From Nitrosomonas sp. Nm51 (GTDB lineage Bacteria > Pseudomonadota > Gammaproteobacteria > Burkholderiales > Nitrosomonadaceae), in NCBI RefSeq assembly GCF_900111165.1, contig NZ_FOGH01000001.1, positions 62,001-126,000 on the forward strand: 64,000 nucleotides of DNA, in the 5' to 3' direction. Shown here piece after piece: positions 10,743-19,314 of the stretch (its first letter is position 1; each line of letters begins with the position of its first letter). Below the pieces are notes generated by a model. That model did no database searches and was not told where the DNA came from. It saw nothing but the letters and a program-made list of their open reading frames with translations. A program made the position numbers and the translations under genes.

Positions 10743-10973
10743 TTAGCTGTTACTGACTTGTTTAATCGATACGAATTTACGGTTTTGGTCGATAATCAAT
10801 TCAAACAAACCCTGTATGCCGTTTGCCTGCACCACGGAGCGCAGAATGCTGGCGGGGAAACGGATGGTGCGCCCGTCTGTCGTTCTGGCGACAACTGTGC
10901 TGATATTTCCTTCGTAATAGTGAATAAGCTGTTGCGGAGAAATATTGAGAACGACGTGTAAACGTTTATGCAT
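10743..10973 (-). CDS. DUF2835 family protein
   Basis: A small (76-residue) cytoplasmic protein. The sequence pattern LHVVLNISPQQLIHYYEG, then RTTDGRTIRFPASILR, then GIQGLFELIID matches the DUF2835 family, which has no known function. I chose the ATG at 10973. The open frame extends to a TTG at 11018, but that would overlap the upstream YnfA gene. No strong ribosome-binding site is visible for either start, so the start is uncertain. It may be cotranscribed with the YnfA gene. Confidence 0.75.
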   Translation of the reverse strand: MHKRLHVVLNISPQQLIHYYEGNISTVVARTTDGRTIRFPASILRSVVQANGIQGLFELIIDQNRKFVSIKQVSNS

Positions 10974-10998
10974 TGGGGTATTTGCATAATGTAATGCA

Positions 10999-11331
10999 TC
11001 AAGTTGCTCTGGGTGCAAACATGATAATTGCCATGCCAGTTAACGCAACGGATGCGCCAATCAGATCCCAGACGGTTGGTTTGATACCGTCGACAGTCCA
11101 TAGCCAGAAAATGGCGCAAAAAATATAAACGCCGCCATAGGCCGCATAAACTCGTCCTGCTGCGGTCGGATGCATTGTCAGCAGCCATGCGAATACGGCC
11201 AGACTTAATCCGGCGGGAATGAGCAGCCATGCGCTTTTCCCCTGGGTCAGCCACAGATAAGCCAGGTAGCAACCGAGAATTTCCATGATGGCAGTAACGA
11301 AAAAAAGTGCAATCGTTTTAATAAAAAACAT
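10999..11331 (-). CDS. UPF0060 (YnfA-type) small membrane protein
   Basis: A 110-residue membrane protein with four predicted helices. The family pattern is clear: [20 protein letters not shown] at the start, then [19 protein letters not shown] and [17 protein letters not shown] at the end. YnfA proteins resemble small multidrug resistance (EmrE-type) transporters and probably act as dimers; substrates are not firmly established. It lies upstream of the DUF2835 gene on the same strand with a 25-base gap. Confidence 0.9.
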   Translation of the reverse strand: MFFIKTIALFFVTAIMEILGCYLAYLWLTQGKSAWLLIPAGLSLAVFAWLLTMHPTAAGRVYAAYGGVYIFCAIFWLWTVDGIKPTVWDLIGASVALTGMAIIMFAPRAT

Positions 11332-11447
11332 AATTTTCTTTCAATGTTATGTTGTCATTTTGTTGGTTTGAGTGTTGCATGGGTAGTATCCGGATTCCTC
11401 ATTGGCCAGATTACTTTATGGGTTTGGGCCTTGATACAACGGTGAAG

Positions 11448-12068
11448 CTAGGCTTTCAGAAAGCTGTGAATGGTGCGTTTGAGAACGGCCAACTTGCCGT
11501 GAAAGAAATGCTCAGCACCTGGGATGACGACAATCGGTAAAGTATGTGGTGTTGCCCAGTTAAGAATGGTGGTTAATCGGATTATTTCGTCCTGGTCTCC
11601 CTGGATGATTAAAACCTGTTCGACGTTACTGCATGAAACAGCTGCATCAGCAGTTTGTTGGATGGATGGTGCGACCAGGACAAGTGACTGCGGGTTTAGC
11701 CGTTCAGCAGCACGTAATTGCACGCCGCCGCCAAATGAGAAACCGGCGAGCAATAATCGTTTGTCACGCAACTGATGACTAAACTGATGCTGAATGGTTT
11801 GTGTGACGGCGACGATATCTTCGGTTTCGCCGATACCGTTGTCAAAGGAGCCATCGCTTTTGCCCACACCGCGAAAATTGAATTTGACCGCGACAAGTCC
11901 AAGTTCAAGCATACTGTTAAACAGTGTATAAACGACCTTGTTATCCATTGTTCCGCCATGCAACGGGTGAGGGTGCGCAATGACTGCGATGCCTTTGGGT
12001 AAGTCACGTGGTTCAGCCAGAACCGTTTCTATTTTGCCAGCCGGGCCGTCGATAAAGAATTTTTGCAA
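11448..12068 (-). CDS. Alpha/beta hydrolase (small dienelactone-hydrolase-like family)
   Basis: A 206-residue cytoplasmic hydrolase. Features are AHPHPLHGGTMDNKVV (oxyanion region), FNFRGVGKSDG, the nucleophile elbow GFSFGGG with Ser111, an acidic residue in QGDQDEI, and the catalytic His in GAEHFFHG. This is the family widespread in proteobacteria beside small ferredoxins; the substrate is unknown. It shares its strand with the ferredoxin gene upstream (24 bases apart), so they probably form one transcription unit. Confidence 0.87.
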   Translation of the reverse strand: MQKFFIDGPAGKIETVLAEPRDLPKGIAVIAHPHPLHGGTMDNKVVYTLFNSMLELGLVAVKFNFRGVGKSDGSFDNGIGETEDIVAVTQTIQHQFSHQLRDKRLLLAGFSFGGGVQLRAAERLNPQSLVLVAPSIQQTADAAVSCSNVEQVLIIQGDQDEIIRLTTILNWATPHTLPIVVIPGAEHFFHGKLAVLKRTIHSFLKA

Positions 12069-12092
12069 AACAATACTGGTCTCGCTGACCGG

Positions 12093-12401
12093 CTAAATTC
12101 TCAAGCGCTCAACGATCCGGCCATTGATCAGATGTTCATCGATGATTTCATCAACATCGTCTTTGTCAATATAGGTATACCAGATATCTTCGGGATAAAC
12201 CACAATAACAGGTCCTTCCTCACAGCGGTCGAGGCAGCCTGCGTTGTTGATGCGTATCTTGTTTTCACCATTTAACTTAAGCGTTTTAATACGGCTTTTG
12301 GCATAATCGCGCATTTCCTGCGCATTCATGTTGTTGCAGCAGGTAGCAGAGCCTTCACGCTGATTGACGCAGAAAAAAACATGATATTGATAATAACTCA
12401 T
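12093..12401 (-). CDS. Thioredoxin-like [2Fe-2S] ferredoxin
   Basis: Start taken at 12401 (MSYYQYHVFFC), where the family begins; nine further upstream codons exist but lack support. The 102-residue protein has a thioredoxin-like ferredoxin fold with cluster ligands Cys11, Cys21 or Cys22, Cys56 and Cys60 (FFCVNQREG, TCCNN, GCLDRCEEGP). Such proteins carry electrons in the cytoplasm; the physiological partner is unknown. It lies directly upstream of the alpha/beta hydrolase on the same strand. Confidence 0.9.
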   Translation of the reverse strand: MSYYQYHVFFCVNQREGSATCCNNMNAQEMRDYAKSRIKTLKLNGENKIRINNAGCLDRCEEGPVIVVYPEDIWYTYIDKDDVDEIIDEHLINGRIVERLRI

Positions 12402-12655
12402 AATGATTTCTAACGCTGAAGCATACAATTCTAATTATACGTTGTACACGGCGGTATTTTCAAAATAAACTTCTTCTTTCGCAGAGTTCTGTTATTTTGA
12501 CTGTCAATCACAGAAAAATTTTTTCAGGTTTAAAAGAGACTTAAAAGGTTTAGCATAAGGTAAATAATGACGTGGGTGTGACAAAATTGCACATTCATTT
12601 GACAGTCTGTGATGTTAAAAATATAACCGTCTGTATTAAAGTGAATATTGTAATT

Positions 12656-14167
12656 ATGAATAAACATTATCAAAATCTGGTTCAGAAGTTAGAAGAAATT
12701 TCGCATTTAAATGGTGTAATGAATACACTTGGGTGGGATCAAGAAGTAATGATGCCAAGCGGAGCGGCACCAGCACGCGCCAGACAGGTTGCGGCACTTG
12801 CTGGCGTGATTCATGAACGTATGACGCATCCGGCCTTGGGCGAGTGCCTTGACGCATTAGAACAACACAACCATCATGTGAGCTCGGTTGAGCAATGCAA
12901 TATCCAGGAAGCAAAGCGGCAGTACGTTTTAATGACCAGAGTTCCGAAACGGCTGACTCAAGCGCTTGCAGAGCTTAGCTCCAGGGGACACGAAATCTGG
13001 GTGCAAGCGCGTCAGGAAAATAGATTTAATGATTTTGCGCCAGTAATTCAAGAGTTTCTGATGCTGAAGAAAGAATGGGCTGAGTGTGCTTTTCCTGAGC
13101 TATCTCTCTATGATGCCAATCTTGATTTGTTTGAACGCGGTACAACGGTGGCGCAGATTTCCACAGTTTTTGATCAGTTGAAAGCTTCTCTGGTACCGTT
13201 GATTGATGCAATCAGACACAATGGGTATCAGCCGGATACCAGTTTCTTAAAAGGCCGCTTTGGCATAAATCAACAGGTAAAATTGACACAGAAAATCAGT
13301 AAAGATATCGGCTTTGATTTTACAAAAGGGCGCATCGATGTTTCAGTTCATCCGTTTTGCGGTGGTGGTCATCCCACTGATGTCCGCATTACCACACGCT
13401 ATGCAGAGCATGATTTTATTGAATCACTGTATGCCGTCATTCATGAGACCGGACACGCGTTGTATGAACAGGGACGCATGCCGGGGCTCGAGGATCTGCC
13501 GGTTTCTGAGTCGCTAACGATGGGTATTCATGAATCGCAATCGCTGTTCTGGGAGCGTATGATTGGTCAGAGCAAAGCATTCTGCACACATTATTTCAAA
13601 CTGTTTTGTGATACCTTTCCGGACAATTTGAAAAATGTAACGGTCGATTCGTTTTATCAGGCTGTCAATATGTGCCAGCCTGCATTGATCAGGGTGGAAG
13701 CAGATGAACTGACCTACCCGTTGCATGTCATTTTACGCTATGAGATTGAAAAGGATTTATTCGAGGGCAATATTGCAGTCGATGATTTGCCGGAAGTATG
13801 GAATGAAAAAATGATTGCGTATCTGGGTATCCGGCCACCAAGCGATACGCTGGGTGTGCTTCAGGATTCGCATTGGAGTGGCGGTGCATTCGGTTATTTT
13901 CCGTCTTACACGCTGGGTGCAATTTATGCTTGTCAGTTTTATGACGCCATGCAGCAGGCTTTGCCGGACACAGAGAAAAATATTGAGACAGGAAATTTTG
14001 CACCGATAAAAAAATGGTTAAACGAAAATGTCCACAGGCAAGGCAGGCTTTATACACCTCAGGAACTTGTGCTACGAATAGCTGGCGAGCCCTTAAATCC
14101 GCAGCACTTTCTCAATTATCTCAAAGCCAAATATAGTGCGATTTACTGTTTAAATGTAAGCGCATAA
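12656..14167 (+). CDS. Carboxypeptidase M32 (Taq-type metallocarboxypeptidase)
   Basis: A cytoplasmic zinc metallocarboxypeptidase that removes C-terminal residues broadly. Start at 12656 (MNKHYQNL) fits the family length of about 500 (503 here); the frame extends 28 codons upstream from a GTG without a ribosome-binding site. The HETGH zinc motif is at residues 263-267, and a downstream GIHESQS supplies the third ligand. DVRITTRY, MGIHESQSLFWE and SGGAFGYFPSYTLGA are conserved M32 blocks. It stands alone between two non-coding stretches. Confidence 0.93.
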   Translation: MNKHYQNLVQKLEEISHLNGVMNTLGWDQEVMMPSGAAPARARQVAALAGVIHERMTHPALGECLDALEQHNHHVSSVEQCNIQEAKRQYVLMTRVPKRLTQALAELSSRGHEIWVQARQENRFNDFAPVIQEFLMLKKEWAECAFPELSLYDANLDLFERGTTVAQISTVFDQLKASLVPLIDAIRHNGYQPDTSFLKGRFGINQQVKLTQKISKDIGFDFTKGRIDVSVHPFCGGGHPTDVRITTRYAEHDFIESLYAVIHETGHALYEQGRMPGLEDLPVSESLTMGIHESQSLFWERMIGQSKAFCTHYFKLFCDTFPDNLKNVTVDSFYQAVNMCQPALIRVEADELTYPLHVILRYEIEKDLFEGNIAVDDLPEVWNEKMIAYLGIRPPSDTLGVLQDSHWSGGAFGYFPSYTLGAIYACQFYDAMQQALPDTEKNIETGNFAPIKKWLNENVHRQGRLYTPQELVLRIAGEPLNPQHFLNYLKAKYSAIYCLNVSA

Positions 14168-14394
14168 ATGTTCTTGCCTTTTGTATATAGACACTGAATT
14201 TCATTACCCTGCTGCGTGAGTTAGCGTTAGAAATTAGCGAAAGTCTCCTTTCTTTTGAAGTGAGGATTTAGACGATGGGAAGCGGTGAGGCTGCAAGAAC
14301 TGATGTGATAGTTGTATACTCGGTCCAGCCTTCTCCTTCGAGCGGAACGGTCAGCCGAGCGACCAATTAATCTGGCTTACAGTCGTAGCCTGAA
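14168..14394. other. Gene-free stretch, possibly the end of a lost insertion sequence
   Basis: No gene with a ribosome-binding site. A short frame from 14274 (MGSGEAARTDVIVVYS...) runs 33 codons to a TAA just before a strong GC hairpin. The arrangement of an open tail followed by that hairpin resembles the right end of IS200/IS605-type elements. I cannot recognise the protein tail, so this is only a suggestion. Confidence 0.3.
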
Positions 14395-14416
14395 CCCACC
14401 GGCTTCAGCCGGTGGG
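14395..14416. repeat. Perfect GC-rich hairpin, IS605-end-like
   Basis: CCCACCGGC (14395-14403) and GCCGGTGGG (14408-14416) form a 9-bp perfect stem with a TTCA loop. There is no T tract on either side, so it is not a standard terminator. Hairpins of this form end many IS200/IS605 elements. Confidence 0.5.
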
Positions 14417-14431
14417 GTATTCACTTTTGTT

Positions 14432-14506
14432 TTATACAAAGAGTGTTTCCAGTACCAGCAACATAAGCATAACAAGGGTTATCGCATAATAAGTTCCGGG
14501 TTTCAT
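14432..14506 (-). CDS. Small hydrophobic membrane peptide, 24 residues
   Basis: On the minus strand AGGAGG is followed after 8 bases by ATG and a 24-codon ORF: MKPGTYYAITLV, then MLMLLVLETLFV, then TAA. Residues 6-24 form one uninterrupted hydrophobic helix with a single Glu20. The ribosome-binding site is among the best in the window. The size, single helix and strong translation signal are those of bacterial small membrane proteins such as accessory subunits of transporters or oxidases. I do not recognise the family. AT-rich heptamer repeats lie directly upstream. Confidence 0.5.
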   Translation of the reverse strand: MKPGTYYAITLVMLMLLVLETLFV

Positions 14507-14518
14507 TGATGATGCCTC

Positions 14519-14560
14519 CTATAAAAAATAAAAAATAAAAAATAAAAAATAAAAAATAAA
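14519..14560. repeat. AT-rich heptamer tandem repeat
   Basis: About five to six copies of the unit AAAAAAT follow one another. They sit immediately upstream of the ribosome-binding site of the 24-residue peptide gene (minus strand), so copy-number change could alter its promoter spacing. Confidence 0.85.
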
Positions 14561-14605
14561 TTAACCAACGTTGTTATTTATTCTGATGCGTATTCTAACA
14601 GAAAG

Positions 14606-14660
14606 TTCACAAAAAAATCACAAAAAAATCACAAAAAAATAACAAAAAAATCACAAATAA
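14606..14660. repeat. A-rich decamer tandem repeat (TCACAAAAAAA)
   Basis: Four to five consecutive units of about 10 bases, a run of seven A residues preceded by TCAC (one unit TAAC). A-tracts phased at about 10 bp would give intrinsically bent DNA. They lie about 100 bases upstream of the minus-strand 24-residue peptide gene. Confidence 0.8.
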
Positions 14661-15271
14661 TTGTGATATAAAAAATATTATTTATATTCATATACTTAAT
14701 TACCTTAAATATTAGATCGAGTAAGTCGGAGGAATTTCATATCCAGTTTTTTGTAAAGCAGCTCGTTCGTGAACTTCTCTTCAATGGCTTCTATCGGTCA
14801 TTCCTATTAGTTCATAACCCAGATTTTTTTGCAAAAGCTGCCTAAAATGGCTTGAAATCATTTCTTGTAAGGTGACTCTGAAGGTATTGTTCAGATTAGA
14901 GGCAGCTTCTTACCCCGGTAACGCACAAGCTTATCCAGGAAAAATTTGAAAGTACTTGACAGGCAAAAAACATAAATTGCCATGATATAAGCTGAGCAGA
15001 TAAGCTAAGGTAGTGCATGAAGTGCTGGCGTAAATAAACACAGGTAAGGCAGGAAAATGATGGTTACAATTTTCTTTAAAAAACATCACAATTTTTTTAC
15101 AAACGGTATGGTAAATTACGGCCAACTAAGGATATGGATATTTGTTATGTCGTAAATCTTTTAAGAGCTTAAAGTTGAAATGTTAAGCATGTTTTAATTG
15201 ATATTTAAAACTCAACATCCGCACTCGTAGTGGTTTCCTTAATTTTCCTCTTTGATTGGCTAAGATTTACA

Positions 15272-15302
15272 CGTCTAATAAAATGAACTGTTCTATTAGA
15301 CG
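15272..15302. promoter_or_regulatory. Inverted repeat far upstream of sbtA
   Basis: CGTCTAATA (15272-15280) and TATTAGACG (15294-15302) form a perfect 9-bp inverted repeat with a 13-base spacer. It may be an operator or a weak terminator; a T-rich stretch follows some bases later. Confidence 0.4.
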
Positions 15303-15367
15303 AAGTTGATGATTTTTATATTGCGTGAAATTTAAATAATAACTATATGATTTTAGATCTTATTTAT

Positions 15368-15386
15368 CATAAATTGATCATTTATG
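15368..15386. promoter_or_regulatory. LysR-type-like inverted repeat upstream of sbtA
   Basis: CATAAAT, spacer TGATC, ATTTATG is a perfect 7-bp inverted repeat, and TCA-N8-TCA can be read across its left part. CbbR and CcmR regulators of carbon fixation bind TNA-N7/8-TNA sites, so this is a candidate for low-CO2 control of sbtA. No LysR gene lies in the window; the link is inference. Confidence 0.35.
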
Positions 15387-15684
15387 TGAAATCAGTGAAA
15401 AATCCTTACTTTCTCGCTTCTCCTTGCTATAAATCGGAAATAAAATTGTTACAGGTCCTGTTGAGTCAGGATGAATAACGGGTGCTGTTTCAATGCCTAT
15501 GAAATAAAACTAGTGACATATTAAGAGCATTAAAAACGTTCGATCTTTAGAAGATCAGTAAAGCTTATTATGCTCGAAAATTCAAAATAGATTTGAAAAT
15601 AAAAAGTTAGTATTAGAGTTATATTAAGAGTGGCTTTGTTTTTTTTGAGTAGTAAATAATTAAATACAAAAGGGGTAATAGTCT

Positions 15685-16677
15685 ATGTCGATTTCTGATG
15701 TTTTAGTACCTGTAGCGCTCTTTTTCGCGCTGGGCATGTTTGCAACCTTGATAAAATCCGATTTAAAACTTCCACCTGACATGCATAAAATGATTGTCGT
15801 GTATCTTTTGTCAGGAATTGGTCTGCATGGGGGTATGGAATTGGCTCACGCAGGAATAGGAGCAGCCCTTCCTGCTGTATTGGCGGCATTGGTATTGGGT
15901 TTTGGTCTTCCTATAGTGGCATACGTGATTATGCGTATGAAAGTTGATCCGATGAATTCGGCCGCGATTGCTGCGCATTATGGTTCTGTCAGTGCAGGTA
16001 CATACATGACAGCAGTTGCTTTTTTAACCGGTATCGGCGTAACTTTCGAGGCCTATCCTGTTGTTATGCTTGCAATTATGGAATCTCCTGCGATTATTGT
16101 CGGCTTGATACTGGCTGGCTATTCACGCGCAGTGGTTAGAAAACGTGAAGGCGGCTCCACTGACGACAAACAAAAAGGCGTCTTCAAACATTTACTTATA
16201 GATTCTTTTACCAATGGCAGTATTTTGATATTGTTCGGCACCATGTTTATTGGCGCCATTGTTAGTGAAGCAAACTACGATAAAATCGAACCGTTCTTCG
16301 GTACTCTGTTGATGGGCGCTTTGTGTTTGTTTTTATTGGACATGGGGCTTGAAGCAGGAAAAAGAATGGCTGAATTCAAAGATGTTGGTATTTTCTTGGT
16401 AATTTTTGGTATTCTGATGCCTCTCATCGGTGCGGCGACAGGGCTTGTTATCGGTCATTACTGGCTTCAATACTCTATTGGGGGCGTCACGCTGGTAACA
16501 GTATTGGCAGCCAGTGCCTCGTATATTGCTGTTCCTCCAGCTATGCGTATGGCTGTTCCCGAAGCGAACCCGTCCTTCTATTTAACTTTGTCACTCGGCG
16601 TTACTTTCCCGTTTAATGTGTTGGTAGGCATACCTCTGTATTATTGGGCGGCACAGTATCTCGCCGGTGCTGTATAA
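15685..16677 (+). CDS. sbtA: Sodium-dependent bicarbonate transporter SbtA
   Basis: A 330-residue membrane protein of the SbtA (DUF897) family with about ten helices, which imports bicarbonate with sodium. The start MSISDVLVPVALFFALGMFATLIKSDL, the stretch NSAAIAAHYGSVSAGTYMTA and ASASYIAVPPAMRMAVPEAN are family blocks. An extramembrane loop rich in Lys, Asp and Glu near residues 150-165 separates the two halves. AGGGG precedes the ATG. A PII-like sbtB gene follows 185 bases later, the same partnership as in cyanobacteria. In an autotrophic host it would raise cytoplasmic bicarbonate. Confidence 0.93.
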   Translation: MSISDVLVPVALFFALGMFATLIKSDLKLPPDMHKMIVVYLLSGIGLHGGMELAHAGIGAALPAVLAALVLGFGLPIVAYVIMRMKVDPMNSAAIAAHYGSVSAGTYMTAVAFLTGIGVTFEAYPVVMLAIMESPAIIVGLILAGYSRAVVRKREGGSTDDKQKGVFKHLLIDSFTNGSILILFGTMFIGAIVSEANYDKIEPFFGTLLMGALCLFLLDMGLEAGKRMAEFKDVGIFLVIFGILMPLIGAATGLVIGHYWLQYSIGGVTLVTVLAASASYIAVPPAMRMAVPEANPSFYLTLSLGVTFPFNVLVGIPLYYWAAQYLAGAV

Positions 16678-16862
16678 AATAATGAAACCCCGTTCTTTTC
16701 TAGTGTAAAGCTTGTTTAAGATAGCATATGATTAGCAACGGGCTTTCTTTGTATTTCAAATTATTAAATTATTGAAGATGTTCCGATATTTGGCGTGTCG
16801 TTGTTTAATCTTTTTCTTGTATCTTGGGAACTATTACCATTAATTACTTAGGGGGTAAAATT

Positions 16863-17192
16863 ATGACTTTGCAGCACGATGCTTTAGTACCATTGAAACG
16901 AGTAGAAATTGTTTTTGATGAAGAGGGCATGGGAGAGTTGGAAAATATACTAAAAACAATAGGTGCGCGTGGATATACATATATAAAACATGCTGGGGGA
17001 TATGGTTCGCGCGGAGAGCGCAGTCCCGATACCTTTGGGCTTAGAGAAGAAAATGTAGTTATTATTCTTGCCTGTACAGTTGCACAAACTGAAAAGCTGG
17101 TTACAATGCTTTCTCCTAAAATGGAGGAACTTGGCGGTATGTGTCTGATTTCAGATTGTTACTGGGTAAAAGGAGCTGCTGAGTCGTATTAA
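16863..17192 (+). CDS. sbtB: PII-like regulator of SbtA (SbtB-like)
   Basis: A 109-residue PII-superfamily trimeric protein that binds adenine nucleotides and gates SbtA. Start at 16863 because AGGGGG at 16848-16853 precedes it; the frame extends 13 codons upstream without support. The ferredoxin-like pattern KRVEIVFDEEGMGELENILKT, a T-loop-like segment GGYGSRGERSPDTFGL and VVIILACTVAQTEKLV fit the family. Canonical PII uridylylation tyrosine context is absent, as usual in SbtB. Two cysteines close to the end (GGMCLISDCYWV) might be redox-sensitive. Confidence 0.85.
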   Translation: MTLQHDALVPLKRVEIVFDEEGMGELENILKTIGARGYTYIKHAGGYGSRGERSPDTFGLREENVVIILACTVAQTEKLVTMLSPKMEELGGMCLISDCYWVKGAAESY

Positions 17193-17613
17193 ATCTCCGC
17201 TGCTAGATTGTGCCGTCTATCTACCGAAGCCTACTGATTATTGTTTGAAAATAACAGGCATTCGATTGTTATCAGCACTTCGCTGCCTTGCGGCGAAGTG
17301 CTGTCGCTGTTCTTCTGTTATTCCAGGAAAGGAAAAGTTTCTGAAGGCGAAGGCTTAAGTCAAAATCGTTTGCGATTCTAACCCATTGTTCTGTTACTTT
17401 AAAATTTCATCAGGCTTGGGATTTAAAGCAGTCATTATTTATATAATGAAATAATTATCGTATCGTTAGATAAATTAAATGCAGAAAATACACGAGAAAT
17501 CTTAACGCAAACTTAAAAAGCATTTATTATAAAATATGTTTTTATGCAACATGCTTAAGCGCATTCACAGTTTTTTATAACCCACTCAATCTGGATATGT
17601 TTATGAGGTTTGT
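17193..17613. other. Gene-free stretch between sbtB and the DAB operon
   Basis: No gene seen. It holds the sbtB-end hairpin at 17274-17302 and, in its last 200 AT-rich bases, presumably the promoter of the dab operon. GAGG 6 bases before the ATG at 17614 is the dabB ribosome-binding site. Confidence 0.5.
17274..17302 (+). terminator. Strong hairpin after sbtB
   Basis: AGCACTTCGC (17274-17283) pairs perfectly with GCGAAGTGCT (17293-17302) across a 9-base loop. No T tract follows directly, so it may be a transcript stabiliser, a Rho-dependent end or a binding site rather than a classic terminator. Confidence 0.5.
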
Positions 17614-19314
17614 ATGTCTATCGTTGTTTTAGTTCCCTTACTTCCATTAATAGGTGCGCTTATTGTAGTTGCAGGGGGCAGTGACTCCTTGCATAAACGC
17701 GCCAAACTTGCAGTCTATTTCCTCGGCGCGGCATTCATTGGCTCTGCTTTGACGCTTTGGCATGTGGCAACGGAGGGACCGATCACTATTCGTTTTTATG
17801 ATCCGGAATCCCTTGCTTCCCTGGTGTTTCCAATGGGTTTTTATATTGACCGGTTGAGTGCCGTCATGATGACGCTGATTTCCTGCGTTGGCATGATCGT
17901 TTATACCTACTCTGTCGGTAATATGTTCCAGGATTATAACGCCAGAAGATATCTATCACTGATGGCGTTTACGGTTTTCGTATTGCTTTGCATGGTTTCC
18001 AGTGCGAACATTATGATGCTATTCATATTCTGGCAGTTATTGAGTTATCTGCTTTATATCCTGGCGCATAACCATTCTCATGGGCCAACGCTTGCGGGTG
18101 CATTTAGAACGTACACGTTGCTAAGGGTAGGGGACGTCGCGTTTCTAACGGGTATTGTGCTGGCCTATCAGCTGTATGGCACACTCGAATTTGGCACGCT
18201 TTTTGAACGAGCAGCTGAAACGTCCGTTTTGCTTGCACCGCTTCCGGGTATTGAGATTAGCGGTGCGACAGCTGTTACACTATTCCTCTTGATCGGCGGA
18301 TTGTGTAAGTCCGCTAATTTTCCTTTCCATATCTGGCTGCCTAGTTCCCTTTTTGCACCGACGCCTATGCATGCTTTGCTTCATGCGGGGATTATCAATG
18401 CGGGTGGATTTTTGATCAATCGTCTGGCGCCATTGTTTGGTATGAGTCCAACGGTGCTGCATCTTGCTTTTGCGATAGGTTTGATAACCGTTATTGTCGG
18501 CGGTCTCATGATGCTCAGGCAAAACGATATCAAGAGAAAGCTGGGCTATTCGACGATTGGCCAAATGGGCTACATGATTATGGAGTGTGGACTGGGCGCT
18601 TTTGCATTAGCCGTGTTCCATCTGATCGCGCATGGTTTCTTCAAAGGTTCGGTCTTTCTGTATTGCGGTAATGTGATTCATGATGCGCGTAAACATCCGG
18701 GCATGCCGCATGTGGGCCATTCCGATAAGCCTAGAGAATTTTCCTTTCTGACATGGTTTACAGGGTTATTCACGACTTTGTTGATTCCGCTGGTTATTCT
18801 TCTCGCTATACATGATGTGCTTGATATGCCGTTACTTGAGTCGCAGGGATTGATGATCTTCCTGTTCTTTATTTGGATAACTTCTACGCAGGCGATTTTG
18901 TCGCTTACACGCATTCAAGGCGTGGCATCATGGAAAGTGTCGGCCAGTATGATATCTGTCTGGTTCTTCATCATATTTATTTATTTGTTTCTTGCTGAGA
19001 CTTTCACGGCGTTTCTGTATCCGGATCCGGCGGAAGTCGAATTTTATCTGCAGGCTGCAGCGCTTCCTGACTGGCTTTTTAGTACCATTGTGGTTGCCGT
19101 CTCTTTGGTAATTATTACAACCTGGTCGTATATGTATATTAGCGCAAAAGGCGGTTCCATCCGTGTGCCTGGCTGGATAAAATCGTTTAAGGTGCGTTTA
19201 TACACGTTATCTATGAATCGGTTCTATATTGAAAAAATGTATGAAGGGTTAGGACGGGTATTTTCGCGCGTTCTAAATCGAATCGTTGGGCATGATAAAG
19301 GATGGTCGAAATGA
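17614..19314 (+). CDS. dabB: DabB, proton-conducting membrane subunit of the DAB inorganic-carbon pump
   Basis: A 566-residue relative of complex I subunit NuoL/MrpA with about 14 helices. The proton-antiporter core is visible: SAVMMTLISCVGMIVYTYSVG, NIMMLFIFWQLLSYLLYILAH, RVGDVAFLTGIVLAY, LCKSANFPFHIWLPSSLFAPTPMHALLHAG split over the expected helices, and IKRKLGYSTIGQMGYM. DabB conducts the ions that energise DabA. The identification rests on the DabA homologue two genes downstream rather than on complex I genes, none of which are nearby. It ends in an ATGA overlap with the next gene. Confidence 0.93.
   Translation: MSIVVLVPLLPLIGALIVVAGGSDSLHKRAKLAVYFLGAAFIGSALTLWHVATEGPITIRFYDPESLASLVFPMGFYIDRLSAVMMTLISCVGMIVYTYSVGNMFQDYNARRYLSLMAFTVFVLLCMVSSANIMMLFIFWQLLSYLLYILAHNHSHGPTLAGAFRTYTLLRVGDVAFLTGIVLAYQLYGTLEFGTLFERAAETSVLLAPLPGIEISGATAVTLFLLIGGLCKSANFPFHIWLPSSLFAPTPMHALLHAGIINAGGFLINRLAPLFGMSPTVLHLAFAIGLITVIVGGLMMLRQNDIKRKLGYSTIGQMGYMIMECGLGAFALAVFHLIAHGFFKGSVFLYCGNVIHDARKHPGMPHVGHSDKPREFSFLTWFTGLFTTLLIPLVILLAIHDVLDMPLLESQGLMIFLFFIWITSTQAILSLTRIQGVASWKVSASMISVWFFIIFIYLFLAETFTAFLYPDPAEVEFYLQAAALPDWLFSTIVVAVSLVIITTWSYMYISAKGGSIRVPGWIKSFKVRLYTLSMNRFYIEKMYEGLGRVFSRVLNRIVGHDKGWSK

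Larger units (their letters stand above)
14661..15684. other. Long AT-rich gene-free stretch upstream of sbtA
   Basis: About 1 kb without a supportable gene; the one frame over 60 codons (minus strand, 14931-15125) has no ribosome-binding site and no recognisable composition. The last 420 bases hold two inverted repeats listed separately and probably the sbtA promoter. AGGGG at 15670-15674 is the sbtA ribosome-binding site. Confidence 0.5.

Noticed and set aside
14606-14660. CRISPR-like repeats
   Set aside because: The units are about 10 bases of low complexity without unique spacers and no cas gene is present; it is a simple A-tract repeat.
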